Assembly: GCF_021397715.1 (NCBI RefSeq)
Contig: NZ_CP090208.1
Coordinates: forward strand, 484,341-548,340
Origin: Pantoea agglomerans
GTDB lineage: Bacteria; Pseudomonadota; Gammaproteobacteria; Enterobacterales; Enterobacteriaceae
DNA: 64,000 nucleotides
Reading direction: 5' to 3'
The notes under the pieces are model-generated. The model did no database searches, was not told the DNA's origin, and was given only the letters and a program-made list of their open reading frames with translations. Shown here piece by piece: positions 51,772 through 61,716 of the stretch (within the stretch, counting starts at the first letter, position 1; each line of letters starts with the position of its first letter). The position numbers were made by a program, and so were the translations under genes.

Positions 51772-51772
51772 T

Positions 51773-54127
51773 ATGTCCTCACCTGTTCTTTTTAGCGCGC
51801 CACGTCCGGCGGGCAACTTCAGCCTCAGGCCGCTTGATGCCACAGATATCCCGCTGATCCATCAGTGGGTAAGCGGCGATTACGCGCGCTTCTGGGGAAT
51901 GCAGCAGCAGCGTCCTGAGCAGGTTGCGGCGTTCTACCAGACGCTGACGGCAGCCGATCCCCATGCGGCGCTGATCGGCTGCTGTGATGAGCGGCCAGTC
52001 TGTTTGATCGAATGCTATCGCGCCTGTGACGACGAGGTCGGCAAATACTATCCCGCCGCGCCGGATGATTACGGGATGCACATTCTGATTGCACCCGCCA
52101 CCCAGCCGATCAAGGCCTTTAGCTGGCAGGTTTTCACCCTGGTGATGGACTACCTGTTCAGCCGGCCAGAGGTGGGTCGGGTGGTGGTTGAGCCGGATGT
52201 GCGCAACGAGAAAATCCACCGTCTCAACCGGCGTGCCGGCTTCCGCTACCAGCACACCATCGATATGGGTCACAAAACCGCCTGGCTGGCGTTTTGCCAG
52301 CGTGAAGATTATCAACACGCTCTACTGCAGGAGTCGCAGACTATGAACACCACACCATCATTACTCAATGGCGCGCATCTGGCGGGCGACAACTGGGCGC
52401 GGGCTAACCGTTTGCTGATCCGTAAAGCGATTGCAGAATTTGCCCATGAAAAAATCATCGCCCCGGCTGAAACCGGTCCGGGCAACTACACGCTGGCGGT
52501 GCCGGGCGGCGAGGCGGTTTATCAATTCCAGGCGTCCCGGCTGGCGCTGGATCACTGGGAGATCGAGGCGGATTCGCTGAGCAAACAGGAGAATGGACGT
52601 CCGCTGCCGCTGGATGCCTTGCAGTTCATCGTGGAGTTCAACGCGCAGATCGGCATCACCCAGGCGCTGCTGGCGACCTATATGGAAGAGATCAGCAGCA
52701 CGCTGTGCAGCAGCGTCTATAAGCTGCAAAAGAACAATCCCGACAGTCAGGCGCTGGTCAAAGCGGATTTTCAGACGGTGGAAGCGGCGATGACTGAAGG
52801 GCATCCCTGCTTTGTTGCCAACAATGGCCGTATCGGCTTTGACGCCCGCGACTATCTGGCGTATGCCCCCGAAGCAGCGGCACCGATCACGCTGATCTGG
52901 GTGGCGGTACACCAGCGCAATGCGCACTTCTCCAGCCTGAGCAACCTGAGTTACCAGCAACTGATGCGCGATGAGCTGGGTGAGGAAACGGTTGACCGTT
53001 TTCATCAGCAACTGATCGGCAAAGGGCTGGCGGCTGAAGCGTATATTCTGATGCCGGTTCACCCCTGGCAGTGGCAGAACAAGCTGCTGACGGTGTTTGC
53101 CGCTGACATCGCCAGCAACGATATTGTCTATCTCGGCGAGGGTGACGATCGTTACCAGGCACAGCAGTCTATTCGTACCTTCTTCAACCGCAGCCAGCCG
53201 ACAAAACGCTACGTCAAAACGGCCCTGTCGGTGCTTAACATGGGCTTTATGCGCGGTCTGTCGCCCTATTACATGTCGACGACGCCCGCCATCAATCAGT
53301 GGCTGGAAACGCTGGTGGCTGACGACGCGTGGCTGCAGGCGTGTGACTTCCGCATCCTGCGCGAAGTGGCGGCGGTCGGTTATCACAACCGCTACTACGA
53401 ACAGGCGATCACAGGCGACTCGGCTTACAAAAAGATGTTTGCCGCCCTGTGGCGCGATAATCCGGTGACCAGCCTCAGGCCCGGCCAGCGGCTGATGACG
53501 ATGGCTTCCTTCCTGCACATCGATCAGCATCAGCAGCCCCTGCTGCCGGCGCTGATCGCCGACTCCGGTATAGCGGCGAAGCCGTGGATCGATCGCTATC
53601 TGCGCTGCTATCTCAGCCCGCTGCTGCACTGTTTTTATCAGCACGATCTGGTCTTCATGCCCCACGGCGAGAACCTGATTATGCTGCTGGAAAACAACGT
53701 GCCGGTCAGCGCTTATATGAAGGATATCGGCGAGGAGATTGCGGTGATGAATCCGGATGCGGTACTGCCGGATAAGGTGCAGCGGCTGGCGGTGGACGTG
53801 CCGGAAAATCTCAAACTGCTGTCGATCTTCACCGACGTGTTTGACTGCATTTTCCGCTTTATCAGCGCGGTTCTGCATCAATCCGGCACGCTGGCGGAAG
53901 ACGATTTCTGGCAGGCGGTGGCGCAGTGCGTTAAAGATTACCAGCAGGCGCATCCGCATCTGGCCGATAAGTTTGAGCGCTACGATATGTTTGCTCCGGC
54001 GTTTACCCGCTCCTGCCTGAACCGTCTGCAGCTGGCGAATAATCAGCAGATGATTAACCTCGCCGATCCGGCCGAAAACCTTAAATTTGCCGGTACGCTG
54101 GATAACCCGATTGCCCGCTGGCGCTGA
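51773..54127 (+). CDS. dfoC: DfoC, fused acyltransferase-NIS synthetase
   Basis: The 784-residue protein fuses a GNAT-like acyltransferase (residues about 10-185: FSLRPLDATDIPLIHQWVSG, YGMHILIAPATQPIKAF) to an IucA/IucC synthetase like DesD (from about 190: LAGDNWARANRLLIRKAI, LMPVHPWQWQNKLL, STTPAINQWLETL, MPHGENLIMLLEN). It acylates hydroxycadaverine with succinyl or acetyl groups and condenses units into desferrioxamine. The same fusion is known in Erwinia and Pantoea, while Streptomyces uses separate DesC and DesD. ATG 51773 is used; a longer overlapping frame from 51722 has no support. Confidence 0.93.
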   Translation: MSSPVLFSAPRPAGNFSLRPLDATDIPLIHQWVSGDYARFWGMQQQRPEQVAAFYQTLTAADPHAALIGCCDERPVCLIECYRACDDEVGKYYPAAPDDYGMHILIAPATQPIKAFSWQVFTLVMDYLFSRPEVGRVVVEPDVRNEKIHRLNRRAGFRYQHTIDMGHKTAWLAFCQREDYQHALLQESQTMNTTPSLLNGAHLAGDNWARANRLLIRKAIAEFAHEKIIAPAETGPGNYTLAVPGGEAVYQFQASRLALDHWEIEADSLSKQENGRPLPLDALQFIVEFNAQIGITQALLATYMEEISSTLCSSVYKLQKNNPDSQALVKADFQTVEAAMTEGHPCFVANNGRIGFDARDYLAYAPEAAAPITLIWVAVHQRNAHFSSLSNLSYQQLMRDELGEETVDRFHQQLIGKGLAAEAYILMPVHPWQWQNKLLTVFAADIASNDIVYLGEGDDRYQAQQSIRTFFNRSQPTKRYVKTALSVLNMGFMRGLSPYYMSTTPAINQWLETLVADDAWLQACDFRILREVAAVGYHNRYYEQAITGDSAYKKMFAALWRDNPVTSLRPGQRLMTMASFLHIDQHQQPLLPALIADSGIAAKPWIDRYLRCYLSPLLHCFYQHDLVFMPHGENLIMLLENNVPVSAYMKDIGEEIAVMNPDAVLPDKVQRLAVDVPENLKLLSIFTDVFDCIFRFISAVLHQSGTLAEDDFWQAVAQCVKDYQQAHPHLADKFERYDMFAPAFTRSCLNRLQLANNQQMINLADPAENLKFAGTLDNPIARWR

Positions 54128-54158
54128 TCGTCTGCAGGCAGACTGACGTCCGATTAGG

Positions 54159-54193
54159 TGACGCGGTCACTTTGGTGGCCGCGTCATTTTTTT
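54159..54193 (+). terminator. Terminator after dfoC
   Basis: TGACGCGG (54159-54166) and CCGCGTCA (54179-54186) form a perfect stem followed by seven T residues. It separates the dfo genes from the MFS gene, although read-through is possible. Confidence 0.85.
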
Positions 54194-54226
54194 ATCAGCA
54201 ATGTTCATTTCAGGACGCTTTTCGTT

Positions 54227-55462
54227 ATGGCTTTATTACCCTCGGTTTCTCTCCGGATGCGCCGCCATCTTATCTTTCCGCTGTCGCTGGTGTTGTTTGA
54301 ATTTGCCACCTATATCGCCCATGACATGATCCAGCCGGGGATGCTGCTGGTGACCCAGGAGTTTGGGGTCGGCCCGCAATGGGTCTCCGCCTCGCTCACC
54401 GCCTACCTCATCGGCGGCATGACGCTGCAGTGGTTGCTGGGTCCCCTTTCCGACCGCTTCGGACGGCGTCCGGTGATGCTCAGCGGGGCGGCCTTTTTTA
54501 TGCTCACCTGCCTGGCAACCCACTGGGTAGAGAGCATTGAGCAGTTTGTCCTGCTGCGTTTTCTGCAGGGCTTCAGCCTCTGTTTTATTGGCGCGGTGGG
54601 TTACGCCGCCGTGCAGGAAGCCTTCAGCGAAGCGGTCAGCGTGAAGATCATGGCGTTAATGGCGAATGTGGCGCTGCTGGCACCGCTGGCGGGTCCCCTG
54701 GCGGGCGCCGCGTTTCTGTCAGTGGGTGACTGGCGCGCGCTGTTCGGGGTATTTGCCGCCCTGACCGCGCTGGCGCTGGCAGGCCTGTGGTATGCCATGC
54801 CGGAAACTTCAGATAAGCCGGCAGCGCCGCTGTCGCTGGCGTCGATCGGCAAAGGCTACCTTGCGCTGTTACGGGATCGTCAGGTGATGCGCGGCTCGCT
54901 GGCAATTGGTCTGGTCAGCCTGCCCTGTCTGGCGTGGGTGGCGCTGTCGCCGGTGATTTTGATTCATGATGCCGGACTGAGCCGGTTCGACTATGCCCTG
55001 CTGCAACTGCCGGTTTTCGCGGCGATGATTGCCGGAAATCTGACGCTGAGCCGCCTCACCAGCCGCCTGCCGATTGCGCAACCGCTGCGGCTGGGTGCCT
55101 GGCCAGTGGTCGGTGGGCTGGCAATTGCCCTGTTTGCCAGCCTGATTAGCCCGCAGAGTTATGGCTGGCTGACGGCCGGGCTCAGCCTTTACGGCTTCGG
55201 CACCGGGCTGGTCAGCGCCGGGCTTTACCGCCTGACGCTCTTTTCCAGCCACGCCGGAAAAGGCAGCGTGGCGGCTATGCTGGGGATGGTGAGTATCCTG
55301 GTGATTGCGCTGGGGATAGAAGCGGCGAAAACTGCCTGGTTCAGCGGCGGCAGCCGGGGTTTCAGTCTGGTGAACCTTAGCTGTGGCCTGCTGTGGCTGG
55401 GGCTGTTGTCCGGTTTTTTACGTGAAAATCAGCGCCGCCAGGCGCTGCTGAGTGCGGAGTAA
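54227..55462 (+). CDS. MFS efflux transporter, likely siderophore exporter
   Basis: The 411-residue protein has 12 membrane helices and the Bcr/MdfA-like pattern: IQPGMLLVTQEFGVGPQWVS, the loop motif GPLSDRFGRRPVMLSGA and RFLQGFSLCFIGAVGY. AGGA lies 12 bases before the ATG at 54227. Directly after dfoJAC it is the best candidate for export of desferrioxamine, by position only. No ferrioxamine receptor gene is in the window. Confidence 0.85.
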   Translation: MALLPSVSLRMRRHLIFPLSLVLFEFATYIAHDMIQPGMLLVTQEFGVGPQWVSASLTAYLIGGMTLQWLLGPLSDRFGRRPVMLSGAAFFMLTCLATHWVESIEQFVLLRFLQGFSLCFIGAVGYAAVQEAFSEAVSVKIMALMANVALLAPLAGPLAGAAFLSVGDWRALFGVFAALTALALAGLWYAMPETSDKPAAPLSLASIGKGYLALLRDRQVMRGSLAIGLVSLPCLAWVALSPVILIHDAGLSRFDYALLQLPVFAAMIAGNLTLSRLTSRLPIAQPLRLGAWPVVGGLAIALFASLISPQSYGWLTAGLSLYGFGTGLVSAGLYRLTLFSSHAGKGSVAAMLGMVSILVIALGIEAAKTAWFSGGSRGFSLVNLSCGLLWLGLLSGFLRENQRRQALLSAE

Positions 55463-55634
55463 CCCTCGTCCTGCCCGCGCGCCGGGCGGGCGTTCATCCT
55501 GCTGAGCCTGCTGCCCGCTATCAGGTATTTATTTTTTTCAGATAAGCTTGGACCAATTCATTAGTTCATCTGCGTGTGGCGCCATTCGATGATGATTCCG
55601 TCTGTTGAGATAATTGATAACAAAGGAATTCATC

Positions 55635-57269
55635 ATGAAGACGTTTTTTCACCGTGCGCCACCTTTACGTGCGCTGGTTTTGACTTTACTTGCCGGGAGT
55701 ATTGCCGTAAACGCCGTCGCCGCACCGGTCAAAGGCGGAACGCTGATTTATCTGGAGCAGCAGGCACATACTAATCTCTATCCGCCGGCCGGCGGCTTTT
55801 ATCCTAATGGCGGTATTCTGAATCAGATTACCGACAAGCTAACCTGGCAGAACCCCGAAACCCTGCAGGTGGAACCCTGGATTGCCGAGAGCTGGACCAC
55901 CAACGCCGACAAAACGCAGTACACCTTTAAACTCCGTCCCGGCGTGATCTTCTCCGATGGCACACCGTTAGATGCCAATGCAGTGGCGAAAAACTTCGAT
56001 ACCTACGGGCTGGGAAACAAAGCCCTGCGGCTGCCGGTGTCAGAGGTGATCAATAATTATGATCACAGCGAGGTCATCGATCCGCTGACGGTAAAATTCT
56101 ATTTTAAAAAGCCGTCACCGGGATTCCTGCAGGGCACGGCGACTATCGGCTCCGGGCTGGTTTCACTCAGCACGCTGGCGCGCAGCTTCGATCAGCTGGG
56201 TGATGCCCGCCATATCATTGGTTCGGGTCCCTTCGTGGTCAGCGATGAGAAGCTGGGGCGCGAAGTCGATCTGGTGGCGCGTAAAGATTATCAGTGGGGA
56301 CCGAAAAGCAGCCCGCAACAGGGCCCGGCCAATCTGGACGGCATTAAAGTACTGGTTACCCCGGAAGATAGCGTGCGCATCGGCGCGCTGCTGGCCGGTC
56401 AGGCCGATCTGATCCGTCAGGTACAGGCCTATGATGAGAAACAGGCCAGCGATCAGAAGTTCCCGATCTATGCGGCGCCGACCCGTGGCGTCAACGACAG
56501 CCTGAGCTTCCGCCCGGACAATCCGCTGGTAAGCGATATCCGCGTCCGTCAGGCGTTGCTGCATGCCACCAACGCGAAACAGGTGGTGGATACGCTGTTC
56601 TCACCCAATTACCCGCAGGCTAGGTCGGTCGTGGCCTCTACGGCGGCCGGTTACGTCGATCTGTCAGACAAACTGACCTTTGACCAGGCGAAAGCCAAAG
56701 CGCTGCTGGATCAGGCGGGCTGGCAGCCGGGTGCCGATGGTATTCGGCAGAAAGCGGGTCAGCGGCTGGCGCTTACTGTATATGAATCGTTACCGCAGCC
56801 ACAGAACAAAGAGGTACTGCAGCTGGTGGCGCAGCAGTGGCGTCAGGTTGGCGTTGCCCTGACGGTGAAAGCCGGCGATGCCGGCAGTAAAACGCTGGAT
56901 AATCTCGATCCCCTCAAAACCCCGCTTAACGTCACCGAAGTGGGCCGCGCCGATCCGGATGTGATCAAGAGCAGTTTCTATCCCGCTAACCGCGACAACC
57001 TGCTGCAAAAAGGCGGTTCCAGCGACAAGGTGAAAAACTTCCGCGACGATCGGCTTAATCAGCTGCTGGTGGCTATCTCAGCCGAGGTCGATCCGGCTAA
57101 ACGGCTGCAGCTGACTGGCGACGTGCAGCGTTATCTGCTCGATCAGGCCTACGTTATCCCGATTTTCGAAGAGCCGCAGGTCTTTGCCGGTGCGCCCTGG
57201 CTGAAAGGGGTGAAGTTTGAAGCGGTAGGCCGTCCGGCGCTGTATGGCGCCTGGCTGGAAAAACATTAA
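55635..57269 (+). CDS. Peptide/nickel-type ABC binding protein (KPN_01854-like)
   Basis: The 544-residue protein has a signal peptide (LRALVLTLLAGSIAVNAVAA) and the cluster C (OppA/DppA) fold: GGTLIYLEQQAHTNLYPPAG, PWIAESWTTNADKTQYTFKL, VIFSDGTPLDANAVAKNF, VRQALLHATNAKQVV. It resembles the family named after Klebsiella KPN_01854, found in cassettes with an LLM enzyme and a CMD-domain protein, which is exactly the order here. AGGA precedes ATG 55635. First gene of a seven-gene operon. Confidence 0.9.
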   Translation: MKTFFHRAPPLRALVLTLLAGSIAVNAVAAPVKGGTLIYLEQQAHTNLYPPAGGFYPNGGILNQITDKLTWQNPETLQVEPWIAESWTTNADKTQYTFKLRPGVIFSDGTPLDANAVAKNFDTYGLGNKALRLPVSEVINNYDHSEVIDPLTVKFYFKKPSPGFLQGTATIGSGLVSLSTLARSFDQLGDARHIIGSGPFVVSDEKLGREVDLVARKDYQWGPKSSPQQGPANLDGIKVLVTPEDSVRIGALLAGQADLIRQVQAYDEKQASDQKFPIYAAPTRGVNDSLSFRPDNPLVSDIRVRQALLHATNAKQVVDTLFSPNYPQARSVVASTAAGYVDLSDKLTFDQAKAKALLDQAGWQPGADGIRQKAGQRLALTVYESLPQPQNKEVLQLVAQQWRQVGVALTVKAGDAGSKTLDNLDPLKTPLNVTEVGRADPDVIKSSFYPANRDNLLQKGGSSDKVKNFRDDRLNQLLVAISAEVDPAKRLQLTGDVQRYLLDQAYVIPIFEEPQVFAGAPWLKGVKFEAVGRPALYGAWLEKH

Positions 57270-57282
57270 ACCGGAGTCTGTG

Positions 57283-58224
57283 ATGCGCCATTACTTGTTG
57301 CATCGGGCTGGGCTGGGGCTGCTGGTTCTGTGGGCCGCATTCAGCCTCTCTTTCGTGCTGTTGCAGGTGCTGCCCGGCGATGCAGTGCTGATTAAGTTTC
57401 AGAATCCCGATCTCGGCCTCAGTCCGCAGCAGATTGCAGAGATGCGTCAGGCTTATGGCGCTGACAATCCGCTGTGGCAGCAATATCTGCATACGCTGGC
57501 CGCCATGCTGCACGGTGACTTTGGTTATTCGGTTCAGGCTGGCGTGCCGGTGAGCCAGCTGATCATCAGTAACCTGCCGGGCACCCTGCGCCTGGCGCTG
57601 TGCGGATTTTTGCTGGCCGCGCTGCTGGCGTTTGCGCTGGCCGCGCTCTGCCGCCTGCCCGCGCTACGCAGCCTGCGCAATCTGCTGCAATCGCTGCCGG
57701 CACTGTTTATCTCGGTTCCCACCTTCTGGCTGGGGATCGCCTTAATACAGCTGTTCTCTTTCCAGCTGCGCTGGATACCGGTGATCAATCCCTCGCCGTG
57801 GCAGGGACTGATTCTGCCGATTATCACCGTGGCCATCCCGATCTCCGCGCCGCTGGCGCAGATTCTGCTGCGCAGTATTGATGAGGTTTCAACCCGTCCG
57901 TTTGTGGCGGTGGCACGGGCCAAAGGCGCCAGCGAAAGCGACGTGCTGTGGCGGCACGTATTGCGCAACGCTCTGCTGCCGGTGCTGACCGTGGCGGGCC
58001 TGCTGCTGGGTGAACTGATCGCCGGGGCGCTGATTACCGAGACGGTATTTGGTCTGGGCGGGCTCGGCCAGCTGACCCAGCAGGCGGTTAACAATCAGGA
58101 TGTCGCGGTGCTGCAGGCGGTGGTGGTGATTTCGGCGCTGGGCTTTGTGGTGATTAACCTGGCGGTGGATTTGCTGATGCCGCTGCTCGACCCGCGCTTA
58201 CAACTGTTAAAGGGGACACCATGA
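57283..58224 (+). CDS. Peptide-type ABC permease (DppB/OppB type)
   Basis: The 313-residue protein has about six helices, GLLVLWAAFSLSFVLLQVLPGD at the N-terminus, and the conserved cytoplasmic loop FVAVARAKGASESDVLWRHV for ATPase contact. CCGGAG precedes ATG 57283. It overlaps the next permease by 4 bp. Confidence 0.93.
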   Translation: MRHYLLHRAGLGLLVLWAAFSLSFVLLQVLPGDAVLIKFQNPDLGLSPQQIAEMRQAYGADNPLWQQYLHTLAAMLHGDFGYSVQAGVPVSQLIISNLPGTLRLALCGFLLAALLAFALAALCRLPALRSLRNLLQSLPALFISVPTFWLGIALIQLFSFQLRWIPVINPSPWQGLILPIITVAIPISAPLAQILLRSIDEVSTRPFVAVARAKGASESDVLWRHVLRNALLPVLTVAGLLLGELIAGALITETVFGLGGLGQLTQQAVNNQDVAVLQAVVVISALGFVVINLAVDLLMPLLDPRLQLLKGTP

Positions 58225-59072
58225 GTCTGGTTGATTATGCCGCGGCGCGGCTTCCGGCACGGTCCGGAAAAAGCCACCCTCCCCTGCAGCCTGGTTTGTG
58301 GCTGGCAGGTCTGGTGATGCTACTGGCTTTGCTGGCGGCGCTGTTTCCTGGCCTGTTTACCGATGCCAGTCCGGTCGAGGGCATCGCTGGCGCGCAACGG
58401 CTGGCACCACAGGCGGGCCACTGGCTCGGTACCGACCAGCTGGGACGTGACCTGTTTGCCCGCATCGTTTACGGCGCGTCGCACTCGCTCTCCGCAGCGT
58501 TTATCGCGGTCACCATCGGGCTGGTGGCGGGTACCGCCCTGGGCTTGATCGCCGGTGCCACCGGCGGCAAAACGGAATCGGTGCTGATGCGTGCCGTTGA
58601 TGTGCTGCTGGCGATTCCGGCGCTGTTACTCTCGCTGAGTCTGTTAATTCTGCTCGGTTTCGGCACGCTGAACGCGGCGCTGGCCGTGGGGATTGCGTCG
58701 ATCGCCAGTTTCGCCCGGCTGGCGCGCGCTGAAGTGGTGCGCATTCGTCACAGTGAATATATCGAAGCCGCGTATGGCAGCGGCGGCCGTTTTTTCACCG
58801 TGCTGTGGCGTCACATTCTGCCGAATGCGCTGAGCCCGGTCATCGCCTATGCCGCATTACAGTTTGGTCAGGCGATTCTGGCACTCTCGACCCTGAGCTT
58901 CCTCGGTTACGGCACGCCGCCGCCGATTCCGGAGTGGGGATTGCTGATTGCCGAAGGCCGTAATTATCTGGCCACCGCCTGGTGGCTGACCACCTTTCCT
59001 GGCGTGGTGGTGGTAGCGGTGGTACTCGCCGCGAACCGCATCAGCCAGCAGCTTGCAGGAGAACGCCGATGA
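58221..59072 (+). CDS. Peptide-type ABC permease (DppC/OppC type)
   Basis: The 283-residue protein has GTDQLGRDLFARIVYGASHS, the usual DppC-group motif, and the EAA-like loop YIEAAYGSGGRFFTVLWRHI. Overlapping 4-bp junctions on both sides indicate translational coupling with the other permease and the fused ATPase. Confidence 0.93.
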   Translation: MSLVDYAAARLPARSGKSHPPLQPGLWLAGLVMLLALLAALFPGLFTDASPVEGIAGAQRLAPQAGHWLGTDQLGRDLFARIVYGASHSLSAAFIAVTIGLVAGTALGLIAGATGGKTESVLMRAVDVLLAIPALLLSLSLLILLGFGTLNAALAVGIASIASFARLARAEVVRIRHSEYIEAAYGSGGRFFTVLWRHILPNALSPVIAYAALQFGQAILALSTLSFLGYGTPPPIPEWGLLIAEGRNYLATAWWLTTFPGVVVVAVVLAANRISQQLAGERR

Positions 59073-60703
59073 GCAGGCAACCGTTACTGGCGGTCGATCA
59101 GCTGACGCTGAGTTATCGCAGCGGCAATCTATGGCAACCGGTGGTGCATAACGTCAGTTTTGAAATTAACCCCGGAGAGATGGTAGCGCTGGTGGGCGAA
59201 TCGGGTTCCGGCAAAACCACTACCGCTCAGGCAATTATCGGTCTGATGGCGGACAATGCCCGGCGCGACCACGGCGAAATCCGGCTTAACGGCGTGGATA
59301 TCAGTCAGTGGTCGCAAAAACGTTACGATTCGCTGCGTGGTGCCCGCATCAGTCTGGTGCCTCAGGACCCCGGTAATTCACTCAATCCGGTGAAGACCAT
59401 CGGTGAGCAGGTGGCTGAGATCCTGCGGCTGCACCTGAAAATCGGCGCGGCGCAACGTCAGCAACGGGTGATTGAGTTGCTGACACGCGTCGGACTGAGC
59501 CATCCGGAGCAGCGTGTTCACCAGTATCCGCATCACCTGTCAGGAGGCATGAAGCAGCGGGTACTGATCGCCATTGCGCTGGCGCTGCAACCCGAACTGA
59601 TCATTGCGGATGAGCCGACCAGCGCGCTGGATGTGACCGTTCAGAAGCGCATTCTCGATCTGCTGGATCAGTTGCGGCGTGAGTCGGGCACCGCGGTGCT
59701 GTTTGTGACCCACGATCTGGCGCTGGCGGCCCAGCGGGCTGACCGCATTATGGTGTTCCGCCACGGTGAAATTCAGGAATCCGCGCCGTCAGCCAGACTG
59801 ATCGACGCCCCGGCGCATCCTTATACCCGCCAGTTGCTGCATGACGCGGCCCCGCAGCGGCGAACCCGCACGCCGCCACAACGTTCCTCTTTTGCTGCTC
59901 CTGCTATTCAGGCCACCGCGATCGCCAAAAGTTTTGCGCTCGGTAAACAGCAGCGGTTACAGGCGCTGGATCAGGTCAGCTTTCAGGTGGCTCGCGGCAC
60001 AACTCATGCGCTGGTCGGTGAATCCGGTTCGGGCAAAACCACGCTGGCGCGCATCGTGATGGGATTTGAAACGGCAGACCGCGGCACGGTTTCGCTGGAT
60101 GGGCGGATCGTCAGCGGACTTCGCGGCGAAGCGCTGCGGCAGCTGCGGCGTAAAATCCAGTTCGTCTATCAGAATCCCTTTGCTTCGCTCGATCCGCGTC
60201 AGACGCTGTATGAGATCATCGAGGAGCCGTTACGTAATTTTGAACGTCTGAGCCGGGAAGTACGACGGCAGCGGGTTGAAGCGGTAACCACCCGAGTGGC
60301 GCTGCCGCTGGCAATGTTAACGCGTCGGCCACACCAGCTTTCTGGTGGTCAGCGTCAACGGATCGCGCTGGCGCGTGCGCTGATCACCGAGCCGGATATT
60401 CTGGTACTGGATGAAGCGACTTCCGCGCTTGATGTCACCGTGCAGGCGCAGATCCTTGATCTGCTACAGCAACTCCAGGCAGAGTCCGGGCTCACCTATC
60501 TGTTCATCACCCATGATTTAGCCACGGTGCGGCAGATCGCTGACAGCGTGACGGTGTTGAAAGCGGGAGAAGTGGCTGAGCAAGGTGACGTTGTCACGAT
60601 ATTTTCTGCGCCCCGCCATCCTTACACACGCGAACTGATCGCCGCCATTCCGCCCCTTATTCCCCTGAACACGCTTTCCCAGAAAACTAAGGAGTCAGCA
60701 TGA
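59069..60703 (+). CDS. Fused double ATPase (DppD-DppF type)
   Basis: The 544-residue protein contains two complete ABC ATPase units. Each has Walker A GESGSGKTT; the signatures are LSGGMKQRVLIAIAL and LSGGQRQRIALARAL, and the Walker B motifs are LIIADEPTSALD and ILVLDEATSALD. It therefore supplies both nucleotide-binding domains of the importer from one chain, as GsiA does. Overlaps the neighbouring genes by 4 bp at both ends. Confidence 0.95.
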   Translation: MSRQPLLAVDQLTLSYRSGNLWQPVVHNVSFEINPGEMVALVGESGSGKTTTAQAIIGLMADNARRDHGEIRLNGVDISQWSQKRYDSLRGARISLVPQDPGNSLNPVKTIGEQVAEILRLHLKIGAAQRQQRVIELLTRVGLSHPEQRVHQYPHHLSGGMKQRVLIAIALALQPELIIADEPTSALDVTVQKRILDLLDQLRRESGTAVLFVTHDLALAAQRADRIMVFRHGEIQESAPSARLIDAPAHPYTRQLLHDAAPQRRTRTPPQRSSFAAPAIQATAIAKSFALGKQQRLQALDQVSFQVARGTTHALVGESGSGKTTLARIVMGFETADRGTVSLDGRIVSGLRGEALRQLRRKIQFVYQNPFASLDPRQTLYEIIEEPLRNFERLSREVRRQRVEAVTTRVALPLAMLTRRPHQLSGGQRQRIALARALITEPDILVLDEATSALDVTVQAQILDLLQQLQAESGLTYLFITHDLATVRQIADSVTVLKAGEVAEQGDVVTIFSAPRHPYTRELIAAIPPLIPLNTLSQKTKESA

Positions 60704-61704
60704 CCCGTCGCCTCGGCTTTTTTACCCGACTGCTGGATAAGGTGCCGGCCGGACAGCGTTACCGGCTGGCAACCGAACAGATTCAGCACGCGGAGCGATG
60801 TGGCTTTGATAATGCCTGGGTCGCGCAGCACCATTTTCATCAGGGTGAGGGCGGCCTGCCTTCACCGCTGCTGTTTCTGGCGCACGTTGCCGCGCTCACC
60901 CGTCGCATCCGGCTCGGTACGGCCATTATTACCCTGCCGATGGAGAATGCGCTGCGGGTAGCGGAAGATGCCGCCGTGCTGGATAAGCTGGCGGAAGGAC
61001 GGCTGGAGATCGGGCTGGGATCGGGTGGCACGCCCTCTTCGTTTCAGTCATTTGGTCAGCGTTTTGAGGCACGCGGCACGGTGTTTGCTGAACATCTGCA
61101 TACGCTGCTCAGCGCCTGGCGTGGTGACTCGCTCGGTCATCCGGATAACCATCTCTATCCGGCTGCGGCGCAACTGGCCAATCGCGTCTGGATCGCCACC
61201 TTTTCGGTGGAAGGTGCCGTGCGTGCCGCCCAGGGCGGCCACGGTCTGATGCTCTCCCGCACCCAGCCGCGTCCGGCCGATCAACCGGCGTTGCCGCTTG
61301 ATGCCTTGCAGAATCCGCTGATCGACGCCTATCTGGCTGCGCTACCGGCGGGCGTAACGCCCCGCATTCTCGCCTCACGGACCGCTTTTGTTGCCGACTC
61401 GACCGCCTATGCGCGCCAGATTGCTGAGCCGGGCATTCGCCAGCAGGCGCAACAGTATCAGGCTGCCGGACATCGGTTACGTGGCGAACGGTTTGACGAT
61501 CTGCTGGCGCAGTTTGATGCGCACGTAGGTGACGTTGCTGCGGTGCAACAGTCGCTGGCGCAGGACAGCACGCTGTCGCGCGTTACTGATATCTCTTTCC
61601 AGGTGCACTCCGTTGAGCCGTCGCACGCGGACACGCTGCGCTCGATCGAACTGATTGCCGACCATCTTGCGCCAGCGCTTCGTGCGGCTGGCGAATCTCG
61701 CTAA
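60700..61704 (+). CDS. Luciferase-like flavin monooxygenase (KPN_01858-like)
   Basis: The 334-residue LLM enzyme has RLGFFTRLLDKVPAGQRYRL, AWVAQHHFHQGEGGLPSPLL, RIRLGTAIITLPMENALRVA and EGRLEIGLGSGGTPSSF, matching the putative luciferase-like family named after KPN_01858. The substrate is probably the compound imported by the preceding transporter. The start overlaps the ATPase stop (ATGA). Confidence 0.92.
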   Translation: MTRRLGFFTRLLDKVPAGQRYRLATEQIQHAERCGFDNAWVAQHHFHQGEGGLPSPLLFLAHVAALTRRIRLGTAIITLPMENALRVAEDAAVLDKLAEGRLEIGLGSGGTPSSFQSFGQRFEARGTVFAEHLHTLLSAWRGDSLGHPDNHLYPAAAQLANRVWIATFSVEGAVRAAQGGHGLMLSRTQPRPADQPALPLDALQNPLIDAYLAALPAGVTPRILASRTAFVADSTAYARQIAEPGIRQQAQQYQAAGHRLRGERFDDLLAQFDAHVGDVAAVQQSLAQDSTLSRVTDISFQVHSVEPSHADTLRSIELIADHLAPALRAAGESR

Positions 61705-61716
61705 CAGGAGCACGTT

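Noticed and set aside
51722..51772. Longer DfoC start inside dfoA
   Set aside because: It overlaps the end of dfoA with no ribosome site and has a non-family N-terminus. ATG 51773 follows the dfoA stop directly.
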